Positions 1 through 6,713 of a stretch of 25,233 bases of DNA are shown piece after piece (position 1 is the stretch's first letter; the number at the start of each line of letters is the position of its first letter). Where the stretch lies: NCBI GenBank assembly GCA_944391545.1, contig CALXTZ010000004.1, positions 1-25,233 on the forward strand. The letters run 5' to 3'. The DNA comes from an uncultured Alphaproteobacteria bacterium. GTDB lineage: Bacteria > Pseudomonadota > Alphaproteobacteria > CAAHEQ01 > UBA3637. Below the pieces are notes generated by a model. It did not search any database. It was not told the DNA's origin and was given only the letters and a program-made list of their open reading frames with translations. The position numbers and the translations under genes were made by a program.

Positions 1-372
1 TTGGTAAGTGATGTTTTCGACGACTTCATCAAACCCGGGCAAAGGATAAGTTTGTCCGACTTGTGTTTGTCTGACGAAAGGATTTCCGAAAGAAGCAACA
101 GCGCGTAAATCGACTTGGTTGTAGATTTGATTGGCACGGTGTTTAGAAACAGCGAAAGAATAAGCGGCAATGCCACCCACAGTTAAAATGCCGATAATCG
201 CTAAAACGGCGAGCATTTCAATCATACTTCTGCCGGATTGGGGAGACATTCCGGATGGCATTGCCCATCGGCGAGACGAAAGGACGCAGGGGTGCGCCCC
301 GGCCGTGAAAGCTACACCCTGCGACCCTTTTTCCAACCTGTTTTTCCCGAAAATGCTTCCGAATACCGACAT
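1..372 (-). CDS. Prepilin-like protein, 5' part only (runs off left edge)
   Basis: The reading frame is open from ATG at 372 to the window edge (124 codons). It encodes a 47-residue leader, then a type IV prepilin motif: Gly-47, then RSMIEM with Glu at +5, followed by a hydrophobic helix (LAVLAIIGILTVGGIAAYSF). This fits export to the inner membrane and cleavage by a prepilin peptidase, as in pilins and pseudopilins. Position +1 is Arg instead of the usual Phe or Met. The leader is far longer than the usual 6-25 residues and contains a peptide (GAHPCVLSSRRW) encoded by a degenerate palindromic element. The start is supported by GAGGA seven bases upstream and by the same start context in the paralogue at the right end of the window. 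The C-terminal domain lies outside the window, so its specific role cannot be stated. Confidence 0.85.
   Translation of the reverse strand, partial: MSVFGSIFGKNRLEKGSQGVAFTAGAHPCVLSSRRWAMPSGMSPQSGRSMIEMLAVLAIIGILTVGGIAAYSFAVSKHRANQIYNQVDLRAVASFGNPFVRQTQVGQTYPLPGFDEVVENITYQ
267..306. repeat. Degenerate copy of palindromic element A in the left prepilin leader
   Basis: The segment aligns with 25078-25117: same left edge (TTGCCC then ATCGGCG), same 16-nt loop apart from G-to-A changes, and same CGCCCC right arm. Its pairing is partly lost. It is translated in the same frame, giving GAHPCVLSSRRW against GAHPRALSPRRW. Confidence 0.75.
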
Positions 373-402
373 CGTTTCCTCTTCTTTTAAAACCAGACTT
401 GG
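370..402 (-). repeat. Conserved 5'-UTR shared with the right-hand prepilin gene (left copy)
   Basis: Reading on the minus strand from 402 to the ATG at 372, the sequence starts CCAAGTCTG and ends GAGGAAACGATG. The last 32 bases of the window (25233-25202) are nearly identical. The copy includes the ribosome binding site. Its upstream limit falls near the transcription start expected from the TATGAT element at 407-412. It indicates that the two genes are members of one family with the same translation start region. Confidence 0.75.
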
Positions 403-406
403 AAAC

Positions 407-430
407 ATCATACACTACCCCCCCCCTCAA
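407..430 (-). promoter_or_regulatory. Possible promoter with G9 tract for the left prepilin gene
   Basis: On the minus strand TTGA is followed directly by nine G (418-426 as C on the plus strand), then TAGTG and TATGAT (407-412). If TTGAGG (425-430) is the -35 and TATGAT the -10, the spacer is only 12 bp at the present tract length; a longer tract would bring it to the usual 16-18 bp. A homopolymer in a promoter spacer is a classic phase-variation arrangement. The -10 is convincing by eye; the -35 is weak, and no transcript evidence is available. Confidence 0.4.
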
Positions 431-443
431 GAACTTTCTGCAT

Positions 444-468
444 AAAAAAAGAGGTTCTATTGCCTCTT
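444..468 (-). terminator. Second intrinsic terminator after smpB
   Basis: On the minus strand AAGAGG, an 8-nt loop and CCTCTT form a 6-bp stem followed by a run of T (444-450). It lies directly behind the terminator at 472-496 and just upstream of the left prepilin promoter region, so it helps isolate that gene from read-through of the long operon. Confidence 0.6.
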
Positions 469-471
469 CAT

Positions 472-496
472 AAAAAAACGCCCCTTGCGAGGCGTT
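472..496 (-). terminator. Intrinsic terminator of the smpB-end operon
   Basis: On the minus strand AACGCC, loop TCGCAAGG and GGCGTT form a 6-bp stem that continues into T5-T7. It begins nine bases after the smpB stop and probably ends the whole cdsA-to-smpB transcript. Confidence 0.75.
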
Positions 497-504
497 CTCA
501 TCCA

Positions 505-969
505 TTACTTATTTTTATAAGTCATGATGCGCTGTTTTTCACGATCCCATTCGCGCTTCTTTTGCGTTTCGCGCTTATCGGCATGGGTTTTCCCGATCGC
601 AACACCTAAACATACTTTGGCAATCCCGCGTTCGTTGAAATACAAATCCAGCGGAATAAGTGTATAGCCTTTGCGCGCCACATACCCCAACAGTTTATTC
701 ATTTCCTTTTTATGCAACAGCAATTTGCGCGGGCCGTTTTCCTCATGCTTAAAATGCGAGCTTTCCTTATACGTCGTGATATGCGCGTTCATCAAATAAA
801 GCGCTCCCTTTTCCTCTGCCGCGTAGCTTTCGGAAATATTAGCATGACCAAGCCGCAATGATTTCACTTCGCTGCCTGTTAAAACCAAACCGGCTTCGAC
901 CGTTTCAATAATCGTGTAATTGAAACGTGCTTTTCTGTTTTTAGAAACGCTACCGGTCGTAATAAACAT
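505..969 (-). CDS. smpB: SsrA-binding protein SmpB
   Basis: SmpB binds the tRNA-like part of tmRNA and delivers it to stalled ribosomes for trans-translation. The 154-residue product has the full family length. Visible hallmarks are the N-terminal KNRKARFNYTI.E segment, the LTGSEVKSLR motif, the second beta-barrel half (GYTLIPL..YF..RG..KV.LGVA.GK) and the basic C-terminal tail (HDKRET-like HADKRETQKKREWDREKQRIM) that becomes helical in the ribosome. The ATG follows the bactofilin TAA with no gap, and AGGA inside the bactofilin end can serve as the ribosome binding site. It is the last gene of the long minus-strand run and is followed by two terminators. Identification is secure. Confidence 0.97.
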   Translation of the reverse strand: MFITTGSVSKNRKARFNYTIIETVEAGLVLTGSEVKSLRLGHANISESYAAEEKGALYLMNAHITTYKESSHFKHEENGPRKLLLHKKEMNKLLGYVARKGYTLIPLDLYFNERGIAKVCLGVAIGKTHADKRETQKKREWDREKQRIMTYKNK

Positions 970-1386
970 TTATTTTTCCTGACTTTTATCCGTAATCAGC
1001 AAATCTTCGGTCGGCGGTTCTCCTTCAATCGGATCGTCCACACGGCGACAACGCCCGTCCAAAACGGCACCGGATTCAACGGTAATTGTTTCCTGGGTAA
1101 TGTTTCCGCTAACTCTGGCACTGGTTCCGAGTTTAACCGTCCGAGCCATAATTTCACCCAAAACAGAACCGTATATTTCAACATAGTCTGCCGTAATGGT
1201 ACCGGCCACTTTGCCGTGTTCGCCTAATGTCACGCGTCTGGCCGTTACATTGCCTTCAATCGCGCCGTCAAAATGCAGTTCCCCTTCCATAACGAGATCT
1301 CCTTTGATAACGGTGCCGTCCGTGATAATAGACAATGCCTCACGCCGAGTTGCCTGAATTTTTGCTTCTTTTAACTTTTTAAACAT
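970..1386 (-). CDS. Bactofilin-family cytoskeletal protein
   Basis: Bactofilins are small proteins that polymerise without nucleotide and localise cell-wall enzymes (for example BacA of Caulobacter, CcmA of Helicobacter). This 138-residue product has the central repeat-rich beta-helix region with regular hydrophobic and Gly turns (VIKGDLVMEGELHFDGAIEGNVTARRVTLGEHGKVAGTITADYVEIYGSVLGEIMARTVKLGTSARVSGNI) between a short basic N-tail and an acidic C-tail. The gene overlaps the end of the upstream M23 peptidase by 8 bp. That pairing recurs in other bacteria, where the bactofilin positions the peptidase. Curvature or stalk functions cannot be inferred here. Confidence 0.93.
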   Translation of the reverse strand: MFKKLKEAKIQATRREALSIITDGTVIKGDLVMEGELHFDGAIEGNVTARRVTLGEHGKVAGTITADYVEIYGSVLGEIMARTVKLGTSARVSGNITQETITVESGAVLDGRCRRVDDPIEGEPPTEDLLITDKSQEK

Positions 1387-2353
1387 TTGATTTCCCCCTT
1401 TGTGTTCTTAAAAAACGGTACGGATTGACCGGATTTTTCCCAATCAAAATTTCATAGTGCAAATGAGGCCCCGTACTGCGCCCCGTATTCCCCGTCAATC
1501 CGATTTTGTCCCCCGTTTGAATCACATCCCCCTTTTTAACCAAAATTTCGGATAAATGCGCATAGCGCGTCATAAACCCGGCTTCATGTTCAATCTCAAT
1601 AAATTTACCGTAAGCACCGTTCGTAAAAGCCCGCTTCACCACACCCGGCGCCGTTGCATGAACCGGCGTTTTCAAAGCCGCCGCAATATCAATGCCTTCA
1701 TGTCTTGCCCGTTTGCCGGTAAACGGATCTTTCCGACTGCCGAAAGCCGCCGAAATCCGTGTTTCGCTGATCGGATACCCGAGCGGCATTTGATCCGACA
1801 GCGTTACCAAGCTTTCCAAATAATCGACTTTGTCATAAACCGTTGTCAGCTTTTGCGCATACGGAAACGTCAACAACGCCGAAGACATATCCGGAATGTA
1901 AGGTCCGCCGACATTTTCTTCTTTTTTAACCTTTTGCAAAAGCGTGGAAATCGGTGCGCCGTTTTCTTTCAACAGTTTTTCCACTTTTTCAAAACCACCC
2001 TCGGCATTTTTAATCTCTTCGGAAACCAAAAGATCCACCTTATCCAAAATATCTTTATGCGCCTGTTGAATGTCCAAAGCCAATTTTTCGGATTGCTCGA
2101 CACGGTTCTGATAATAAGCCAACTCCTTTTTCAACCGATTGTTTTCACTTTGTTTCTCGGCCAGCGCGATTTCTCTGGTGCGGATTAAATCATTGCTGAA
2201 AAAATACAAAACGGATGTTTGCAGCACCCAATATGCCGCTGCCAGACACACCAAAACAAAGCCGACCTGCATCCATGGCCGGATTGTTAAAGAAGTCATT
2301 TTTTCACCGCAACAAACGATGACTTTTTTCTGTTGAAACCGTTTCTTTTTCAT
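1379..2353 (-). CDS. M23 (LytM-type) metallopeptidase, membrane-anchored
   Basis: This is a predicted peptidoglycan endopeptidase or its inactive relative. An ATG start at 2353 is preferred to the more upstream in-frame start because it forms an ATGA overlap with the preceding gene; it gives 324 residues. A basic N-tail precedes one membrane segment (about 30-48), then a coiled coil (about 60-135), then the M23 domain. Zinc-site motifs are intact: HEGID (His-218, Asp-222) and HLH (297-299), with the usual FGSRKDPFTGK lead-in and GNTGRSTGPHLHYE. The intact ligands suggest real hydrolase activity in the periplasm. The coupling to bactofilin suggests that its activity is spatially directed. Confidence 0.93.
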   Translation of the reverse strand: MKKKRFQQKKVIVCCGEKMTSLTIRPWMQVGFVLVCLAAAYWVLQTSVLYFFSNDLIRTREIALAEKQSENNRLKKELAYYQNRVEQSEKLALDIQQAHKDILDKVDLLVSEEIKNAEGGFEKVEKLLKENGAPISTLLQKVKKEENVGGPYIPDMSSALLTFPYAQKLTTVYDKVDYLESLVTLSDQMPLGYPISETRISAAFGSRKDPFTGKRARHEGIDIAAALKTPVHATAPGVVKRAFTNGAYGKFIEIEHEAGFMTRYAHLSEILVKKGDVIQTGDKIGLTGNTGRSTGPHLHYEILIGKNPVNPYRFLRTQRGKSNV

Positions 2354-2661
2354 TTTGTTTCTACCGTTGCATAGTATTCCGCATGAATCGCATTTTCCTT
2401 TGTTTCCACACACAAAATGCGAGATGCGTTAGACAAGCTTTCCGTCGCTTCTTCCGGCAATGGGAAAAAAGCAGCCGACGGCATTCGCCCGTCTTTCAAT
2501 AAAAGCGCTTTTTGCGCCTTGACGTCATACACAAAACGCGGATGATCAGCCTGCCCGGGCAATTCGGAAAAAACGATTAAAAACTCGTTGGCATAGTTCA
2601 TCAGCAAATCGAATTTTATTGATGCGGATGTATCCATTTCAAACTCTTTTGTTCCAACCAT
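2350..2661 (-). CDS. Small protein of unknown function between pepP and the M23 peptidase
   Basis: The 103-residue product is not recognised. It has no signal peptide or membrane segment and a mixed alpha/beta look (FDLLMNYANEFLIVFSELPGQADHPRFVYD...KALLLKDGRMPSAAFFPLPEEATESL). The coding assignment rests on context: its stop overlaps the M23 start as ATGA, and its start overlaps the pepP end. The true start may be Met-9 at 2637 (95 aa), since neither site has a strong ribosome binding site. A plausible alternative is a small accessory protein of the wall-peptidase/bactofilin group, but nothing in the sequence shows that. Confidence 0.7.
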   Translation of the reverse strand: MVGTKEFEMDTSASIKFDLLMNYANEFLIVFSELPGQADHPRFVYDVKAQKALLLKDGRMPSAAFFPLPEEATESLSNASRILCVETKENAIHAEYYATVETK

Positions 2662-4286
2662 TTTTGCGTTTTAGCATTGACGCGGGGATAAACCTTTTCC
2701 ATCATCTGACGGTAATATCCCTGCAGCCAAACCCGCTCATCCTCTGTCAACGCCTCTTTGTCAATCAGTTCATCACAAAACGGAATGAATGTCAACATTT
2801 CAAAACAAAACCGATCTTTTTTATATTTTTGAACCGTCATCATGTTTTCAATGCGAATACCGAATTTGTTTTTCAGGTAAAATCCGGGTTCGTTCGTCAC
2901 AACCATGTTTTCCAAAAGCGGCTCTGTTGCATACTTGGAAAGCGACGGCGGTGTTTCATGCACATTCAAATAAGTCCCGACACCGTGGCCGGTTCCGTGA
3001 TCGTAATCGACGCCGTCCTGCCACAAAAATTGGCGTGCCAGAATATCCAGCTGCGCCCCGCCGGTTCCTTTGGGAAACACGACTTTTGCAAGCGCAATAT
3101 GACCTTTTAATACTTGCGTGTAGCGCTTGATCAGCAACGCGTTGGGCTTTCCGAAGGCGACCGTTCGTGTCACATCCGTCGTCCCGCATAAAAATTGGCT
3201 TCCCGTATCCAACAAATAAACCGACGCTCCTTTTAATTGACCTGCATGACCGGGTTGCGGTTCATAATGCGGCAAAGCAGCATGCGCGCCCACAGCCGAA
3301 ATCGGGGCAAAACTGTTTCCTCGGTAATCTTCGTTTTCGGATCGAAAGTGTTCCAATGTTTTTAAAATCGACAGCTCATCTCCTTCCTGCGGATGTTCTT
3401 CCAATGCGCAGAAAAACTGGCACAAAGCCGCACTTTCTTTGAGACCGGCCAGCCGCATTCCCTCTATTTCCGTTTTATTTTTCGTTCCCTGCATCAATGC
3501 AAACGGATTAGCCATCAACCGCACGGAAGCACCGGCTTCAATTAAATCCTGTTTGATTTTCACGGGCGTTTCAAAACCGTCAATCCCGATGACTTTGCCT
3601 TTGAACGTCTCCGTCAATTCAGGTGTTAATTCCTGCACCCGTCCGGTCGCGGAAACAAAGCACCGCCCCAAATAAATCGGCGTATAAGGAACGGCATCGC
3701 TGCGTTTGTTCAACAGCCATGACACCGTTGCCGGATTAGCCACGATAAATCCGTCCACTTCTTTTTCACGCAAAATCCGACGCACCGAACTTGCTTTCTG
3801 CCGCGTTGTCTTACCGGCATATTCTTTTTCATAAGGAAAGACATGAACCAACGGCGCCCGCGGTTTATCAACCCAAAACCGATCCACCGGATTTTGCGGA
3901 CACGGATATAGTCTGGCCCCTCTTTTGGAGCACACCTCTGCCCACCGATCCATCTGCGCAACCGTATGCGACCACGGATCATAAGCAATGACACTGTTTG
4001 CCCGAACATGCTTGGCCAACCATTGTGCAACCGTCGTTTGGTGCGGCACATGAAGGACTTTGAATGACGTTTGTTTTTTGGCCTGAATCACATATCGGCC
4101 GTCTACAAATAAAACAGCCTGTCTGGATGTAATGATGGCAATACCGGCAGACCCCGTAAACCCAGTCACGTAAGCCAGGCGCTCTTTGTCCGCAGACAAC
4201 ATTTCATTTTGATATTCGTCATCATGCGCGATGATAAGCGCGTTCGCCCCGATTTTACGCAAATAAGCTCTAATTTCTTTTAACAA
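2616..4286 (-). CDS. pepP: M24 family Xaa-Pro aminopeptidase (aminopeptidase P type)
   Basis: Predicted cytoplasmic metallopeptidase that removes an N-terminal residue preceding proline. The 556 residues show two creatinase-type N-terminal domains (including RLAYVTGFTGSAGIAII) and a C-terminal pita-bread domain. The dinuclear metal-site motifs are present: LLDTGSQF...TTDVTRT (two Asp), GTGHGVGTYLNVHE (His), NEPGFY (Glu) and IRIENM (Glu). The start is TTG at 4286: the first ATG would remove the opening beta strand (NALIIAHDDEY), and GGGGGA stands six bases upstream. It overlaps prmA by 17 bp. The symbol is used in the family sense; it is a long, two-N-domain form rather than the short E. coli PepP. 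Confidence 0.88.
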   Translation of the reverse strand: MLKEIRAYLRKIGANALIIAHDDEYQNEMLSADKERLAYVTGFTGSAGIAIITSRQAVLFVDGRYVIQAKKQTSFKVLHVPHQTTVAQWLAKHVRANSVIAYDPWSHTVAQMDRWAEVCSKRGARLYPCPQNPVDRFWVDKPRAPLVHVFPYEKEYAGKTTRQKASSVRRILREKEVDGFIVANPATVSWLLNKRSDAVPYTPIYLGRCFVSATGRVQELTPELTETFKGKVIGIDGFETPVKIKQDLIEAGASVRLMANPFALMQGTKNKTEIEGMRLAGLKESAALCQFFCALEEHPQEGDELSILKTLEHFRSENEDYRGNSFAPISAVGAHAALPHYEPQPGHAGQLKGASVYLLDTGSQFLCGTTDVTRTVAFGKPNALLIKRYTQVLKGHIALAKVVFPKGTGGAQLDILARQFLWQDGVDYDHGTGHGVGTYLNVHETPPSLSKYATEPLLENMVVTNEPGFYLKNKFGIRIENMMTVQKYKKDRFCFEMLTFIPFCDELIDKEALTEDERVWLQGYYRQMMEKVYPRVNAKTQKWLEQKSLKWIHPHQ

Positions 4287-5154
4287 GCAACGTCCCCCAT
4301 TCTTTGATTCTTTCTTGGGCTACATAGGTTAACCCGGCTTTTTTATGCGCATCCATCACCCACCGCTGCTGACGGTTCAAAAAGCCTGACAAAATCGCGT
4401 ATCCGCCCGGGTTTAAGTGTAAAAACAAATCCGGCGCCATTTCCATCAACGGCCGCGCCAAAATATTGGCAAAAATCAAATCATATGTTCGGGTGACTTT
4501 TTCATATCCGTCGCTTTGCCATGTTTGAATCCGGTCAGACACCCGATTTTCCCGAATGTTCTTCGTCGTTACACGCACTGATTCCGGATCAATATCAACC
4601 GCATCAACCTGAACGTCTCCGTTCAAAGCCTTGACAGCCGCCATCGATAAAATCCCAGATCCGCATCCCATGTCTAAAATCGTGTGCGGCCGATAATCGG
4701 TCAGCAATTTATCAAACACGTTTAAACAACCTTGCGTCGTCGCATGCTCGCCGGACCCGAAAGCCGTCGCCGCATCAATTTTCAAAGCAATTTTATCCGT
4801 CGGCGGCGCTTCTTTAATGTGTGACCCGTAAATATAATACCGACCGATTGAAATCGGCGGAAAACTAACCAAACATTCCCGCAGCCAATTTTTCTTCGGA
4901 ACCGGCATTAAATCCAATTTCGGTTCGGGAATACCCGCGCTTAACGCCGCTATGGCCAACGTTACCTGCAAGGCATTGCGATCCGGCTCGCCTTCAAAAA
5001 TCACTTCAATTTTCCATTTGCCCTTATCCGGCCCTTTTTCCAATAAAGACATCAGCATGGCCGATGCATACGGATCCAATGCTCTGTCAAAATATTCCAA
5101 AGCGGATTGAGGAACAATAAAAACACTTTGATAATTTAAAACAGATTCTGTCAT
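4270..5154 (-). CDS. prmA: Ribosomal protein L11 methyltransferase PrmA
   Basis: PrmA uses S-adenosylmethionine to methylate ribosomal protein L11. The 294-residue product has an N-terminal substrate-recognition domain, a linker with IDAATAFGSGEHATTQGC, and a Rossmann methyltransferase domain with motif I LDMGCGSGILSMAA and the acidic VDAVDIDPESV. The active-site region reads FANILARPLMEMAP, as in PrmA. The start overlaps the glycosyltransferase stop as ATGA. The length matches the family. Confidence 0.95.
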   Translation of the reverse strand: MTESVLNYQSVFIVPQSALEYFDRALDPYASAMLMSLLEKGPDKGKWKIEVIFEGEPDRNALQVTLAIAALSAGIPEPKLDLMPVPKKNWLRECLVSFPPISIGRYYIYGSHIKEAPPTDKIALKIDAATAFGSGEHATTQGCLNVFDKLLTDYRPHTILDMGCGSGILSMAAVKALNGDVQVDAVDIDPESVRVTTKNIRENRVSDRIQTWQSDGYEKVTRTYDLIFANILARPLMEMAPDLFLHLNPGGYAILSGFLNRQQRWVMDAHKKAGLTYVAQERIKEWGTLLVKRN

Positions 5155-6296
5155 TTTTGTGCTGTTAATTCTTCGTAAACGGCCAATGTTTTTTCACACA
5201 TTTTGGAAATTGAAAAATAAGTGCGAACTGATTCCATCGCGGCGACGGACATTTTCTTACGATCGCCCATCGGCATGTCCAACATCATATCCAACGTTTT
5301 GGCCAAAGCATCCGAATCGCCCGGCTTGACCAAAAAACCGGTCAAACCGTCTTGAATGGTCTCGGTCGCGCCGCCGTGATCCGTCCCGACAACCAACCGC
5401 CCCATCGCTTGTGCTTCGGGAATGACCCGCCCGAAAGCTTCCGGATCCGTCGACGCTGAAATCACAATATCCGATAACATATAGGCCACCGGCATGTCCG
5501 AACAATGATCCCGGATGAGAACGTTCGTTTCCAATCCTAATTTTTCAATTTTAGCCTTTAATTCCCGGTGATAATCATCTCGGCCTTGATCAGAACCGAC
5601 AAACAAACAGGTAACTGCTTTGTTTTTCATTTTAGAAAGAGCTTCCAACACCACCAAATGACCTTTCCACCGTGTCAACCGCCCCGGCAACATTAAAACA
5701 GGCTTATCCACCGGCACCTGCCATTTTTCGGCCAGTTCAATCACGCGTTCGGGCTTCACTTTTAGCGGATCGAATTTTTCCACGTCTGCTCCTCGGTAAA
5801 TGAGCCGAATTCGAGACGAAGCAATATGATAATTATCCAAAATATGGCGCGTTACAAAGTTAGAAATGGAAATCACCAAATCACCGCTGGCCATCACTTT
5901 GTTATACGGCTTTTTCAACCATTCCGGTTTGGTATTGTAAACACCGTGAAATGTCGTTAAGAACCGAACGCCCGGACATTTTTTCAAGGCTATTTTAGCC
6001 GCCCATGCCGGCGCCCGAGACCGTGCATGTACGATTTTAACCTGCTTATCGCGGATAATCTCCCGCAATTTTCGCGCATTTTTCAAAATCATCAATGGAT
6101 TTTTGGAATGAACCGGCAATTGAATGTGTTCAACTCCCATCCGTTTCAACTCATAAGCCATCGGACCACCATTAGAAACAACAATATTCGGCCAATTTGC
6201 ATCTTTTAACGCCCGAGCAATTTCAATGGTTCCCCGCTCGATCCCGCCGCTTTGCAAAGCCGGCAAAATCTGCATAATCATCGGTTTATCAGTCAT
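5151..6296 (-). CDS. Family GT4 glycosyltransferase
   Basis: This 381-residue protein has the GT-B fold layout of family 4: N-terminal donor-independent half with QSGGIERGTIEIARAL, middle RGADVEKFDP and PGRLTRWKGH, and a C-terminal nucleotide-sugar half with the E-x7-E-type motif in DPEAFGRVIPEAQAMG and GGATETIQDGLTGFLV. It should transfer a sugar from a nucleotide donor to a lipid or glycan on the cytoplasmic face. The setting beside lipid A genes suggests lipopolysaccharide core or a related surface glycan, but the acceptor and sugar cannot be read from the sequence. It is coupled to prmA by a 4-bp overlap. Confidence 0.9.
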   Translation of the reverse strand: MTDKPMIMQILPALQSGGIERGTIEIARALKDANWPNIVVSNGGPMAYELKRMGVEHIQLPVHSKNPLMILKNARKLREIIRDKQVKIVHARSRAPAWAAKIALKKCPGVRFLTTFHGVYNTKPEWLKKPYNKVMASGDLVISISNFVTRHILDNYHIASSRIRLIYRGADVEKFDPLKVKPERVIELAEKWQVPVDKPVLMLPGRLTRWKGHLVVLEALSKMKNKAVTCLFVGSDQGRDDYHRELKAKIEKLGLETNVLIRDHCSDMPVAYMLSDIVISASTDPEAFGRVIPEAQAMGRLVVGTDHGGATETIQDGLTGFLVKPGDSDALAKTLDMMLDMPMGDRKKMSVAAMESVRTYFSISKMCEKTLAVYEELTAQK

Positions 6297-6300
6297 TCAT

Positions 6301-6702
6301 TTATTCCGGTAAAACTTGGCGGTCTTTACGAGACGGCGCCCGTTGAACATATCCTTTATCTTCCATACAACGCCGATACGACGACGGAGACATCGACCAA
6401 TCATCCGCCAACGAATTGACATGAACCGGTTGCGCTCCCGGATAAGGAATGAAATTAGCCCAAATACCGTTATTGGCATCATTGTCAAACCGCAATTCGG
6501 GCAGCGGTTCCGTTCCCGGCGGCCAAGCCGGCGCCGTCCACGGGAAATAATCCGCTTCAGCCAAACACTCGTTATGATCTTTAGCGAACCATTGCGGCCC
6601 GACACCTTCTTTGTACCAATAAAAAGTCGTTTGCCCGCCGCCACAGGCTGTCAGCCCTGTTAAGAGCCCGAAAACCAAGAAAAGTCTGACTGTCTTTTTC
6701 AT
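6301..6702 (-). CDS. Small predicted lipoprotein
   Basis: The preferred ATG at 6702 (AGGGG upstream) gives 133 residues that open with a lipoprotein signal peptide, MKKTVRLFLVFGLLTGLTAC, with lipobox LTAC. The mature part is Trp- and Pro-rich (FYWYKEGVGPQWFAKDHNECLAEADYFPW) and ends with the pattern YRRCMEDKGYVQ, resembling other small proteobacterial lipoproteins with a C-terminal CM-x-KGY motif. It should be lipidated and sit in the outer or inner membrane. No function can be assigned. A longer in-frame reading to 6843 would overlap the GST gene and hide the signal peptide. Confidence 0.8.
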   Translation of the reverse strand: MKKTVRLFLVFGLLTGLTACGGGQTTFYWYKEGVGPQWFAKDHNECLAEADYFPWTAPAWPPGTEPLPELRFDNDANNGIWANFIPYPGAQPVHVNSLADDWSMSPSSYRRCMEDKGYVQRAPSRKDRQVLPE

Positions 6703-6713
6703 TGTTTGCCCCT

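Noticed and set aside
218..505. Minus-strand 95-aa reading frame overlapping the left prepilin start
   Set aside because: It crosses the two terminators and the promoter region, has no family features, and is out of frame with the prepilin gene that shares its start region with a paralogue.
1556..2188. Long plus-strand frame (210 aa) opposite the M23 peptidase
   Set aside because: It is the complement of a well-supported gene; the composition is that of an antisense shadow (rich in Arg, Phe, His) with no recognisable motif.
6297..6644. 115-aa frames on both strands over the lipoprotein gene
   Set aside because: The lipoprotein frame has a signal peptide, lipobox and ribosome binding site; the others are Arg-rich shadows.
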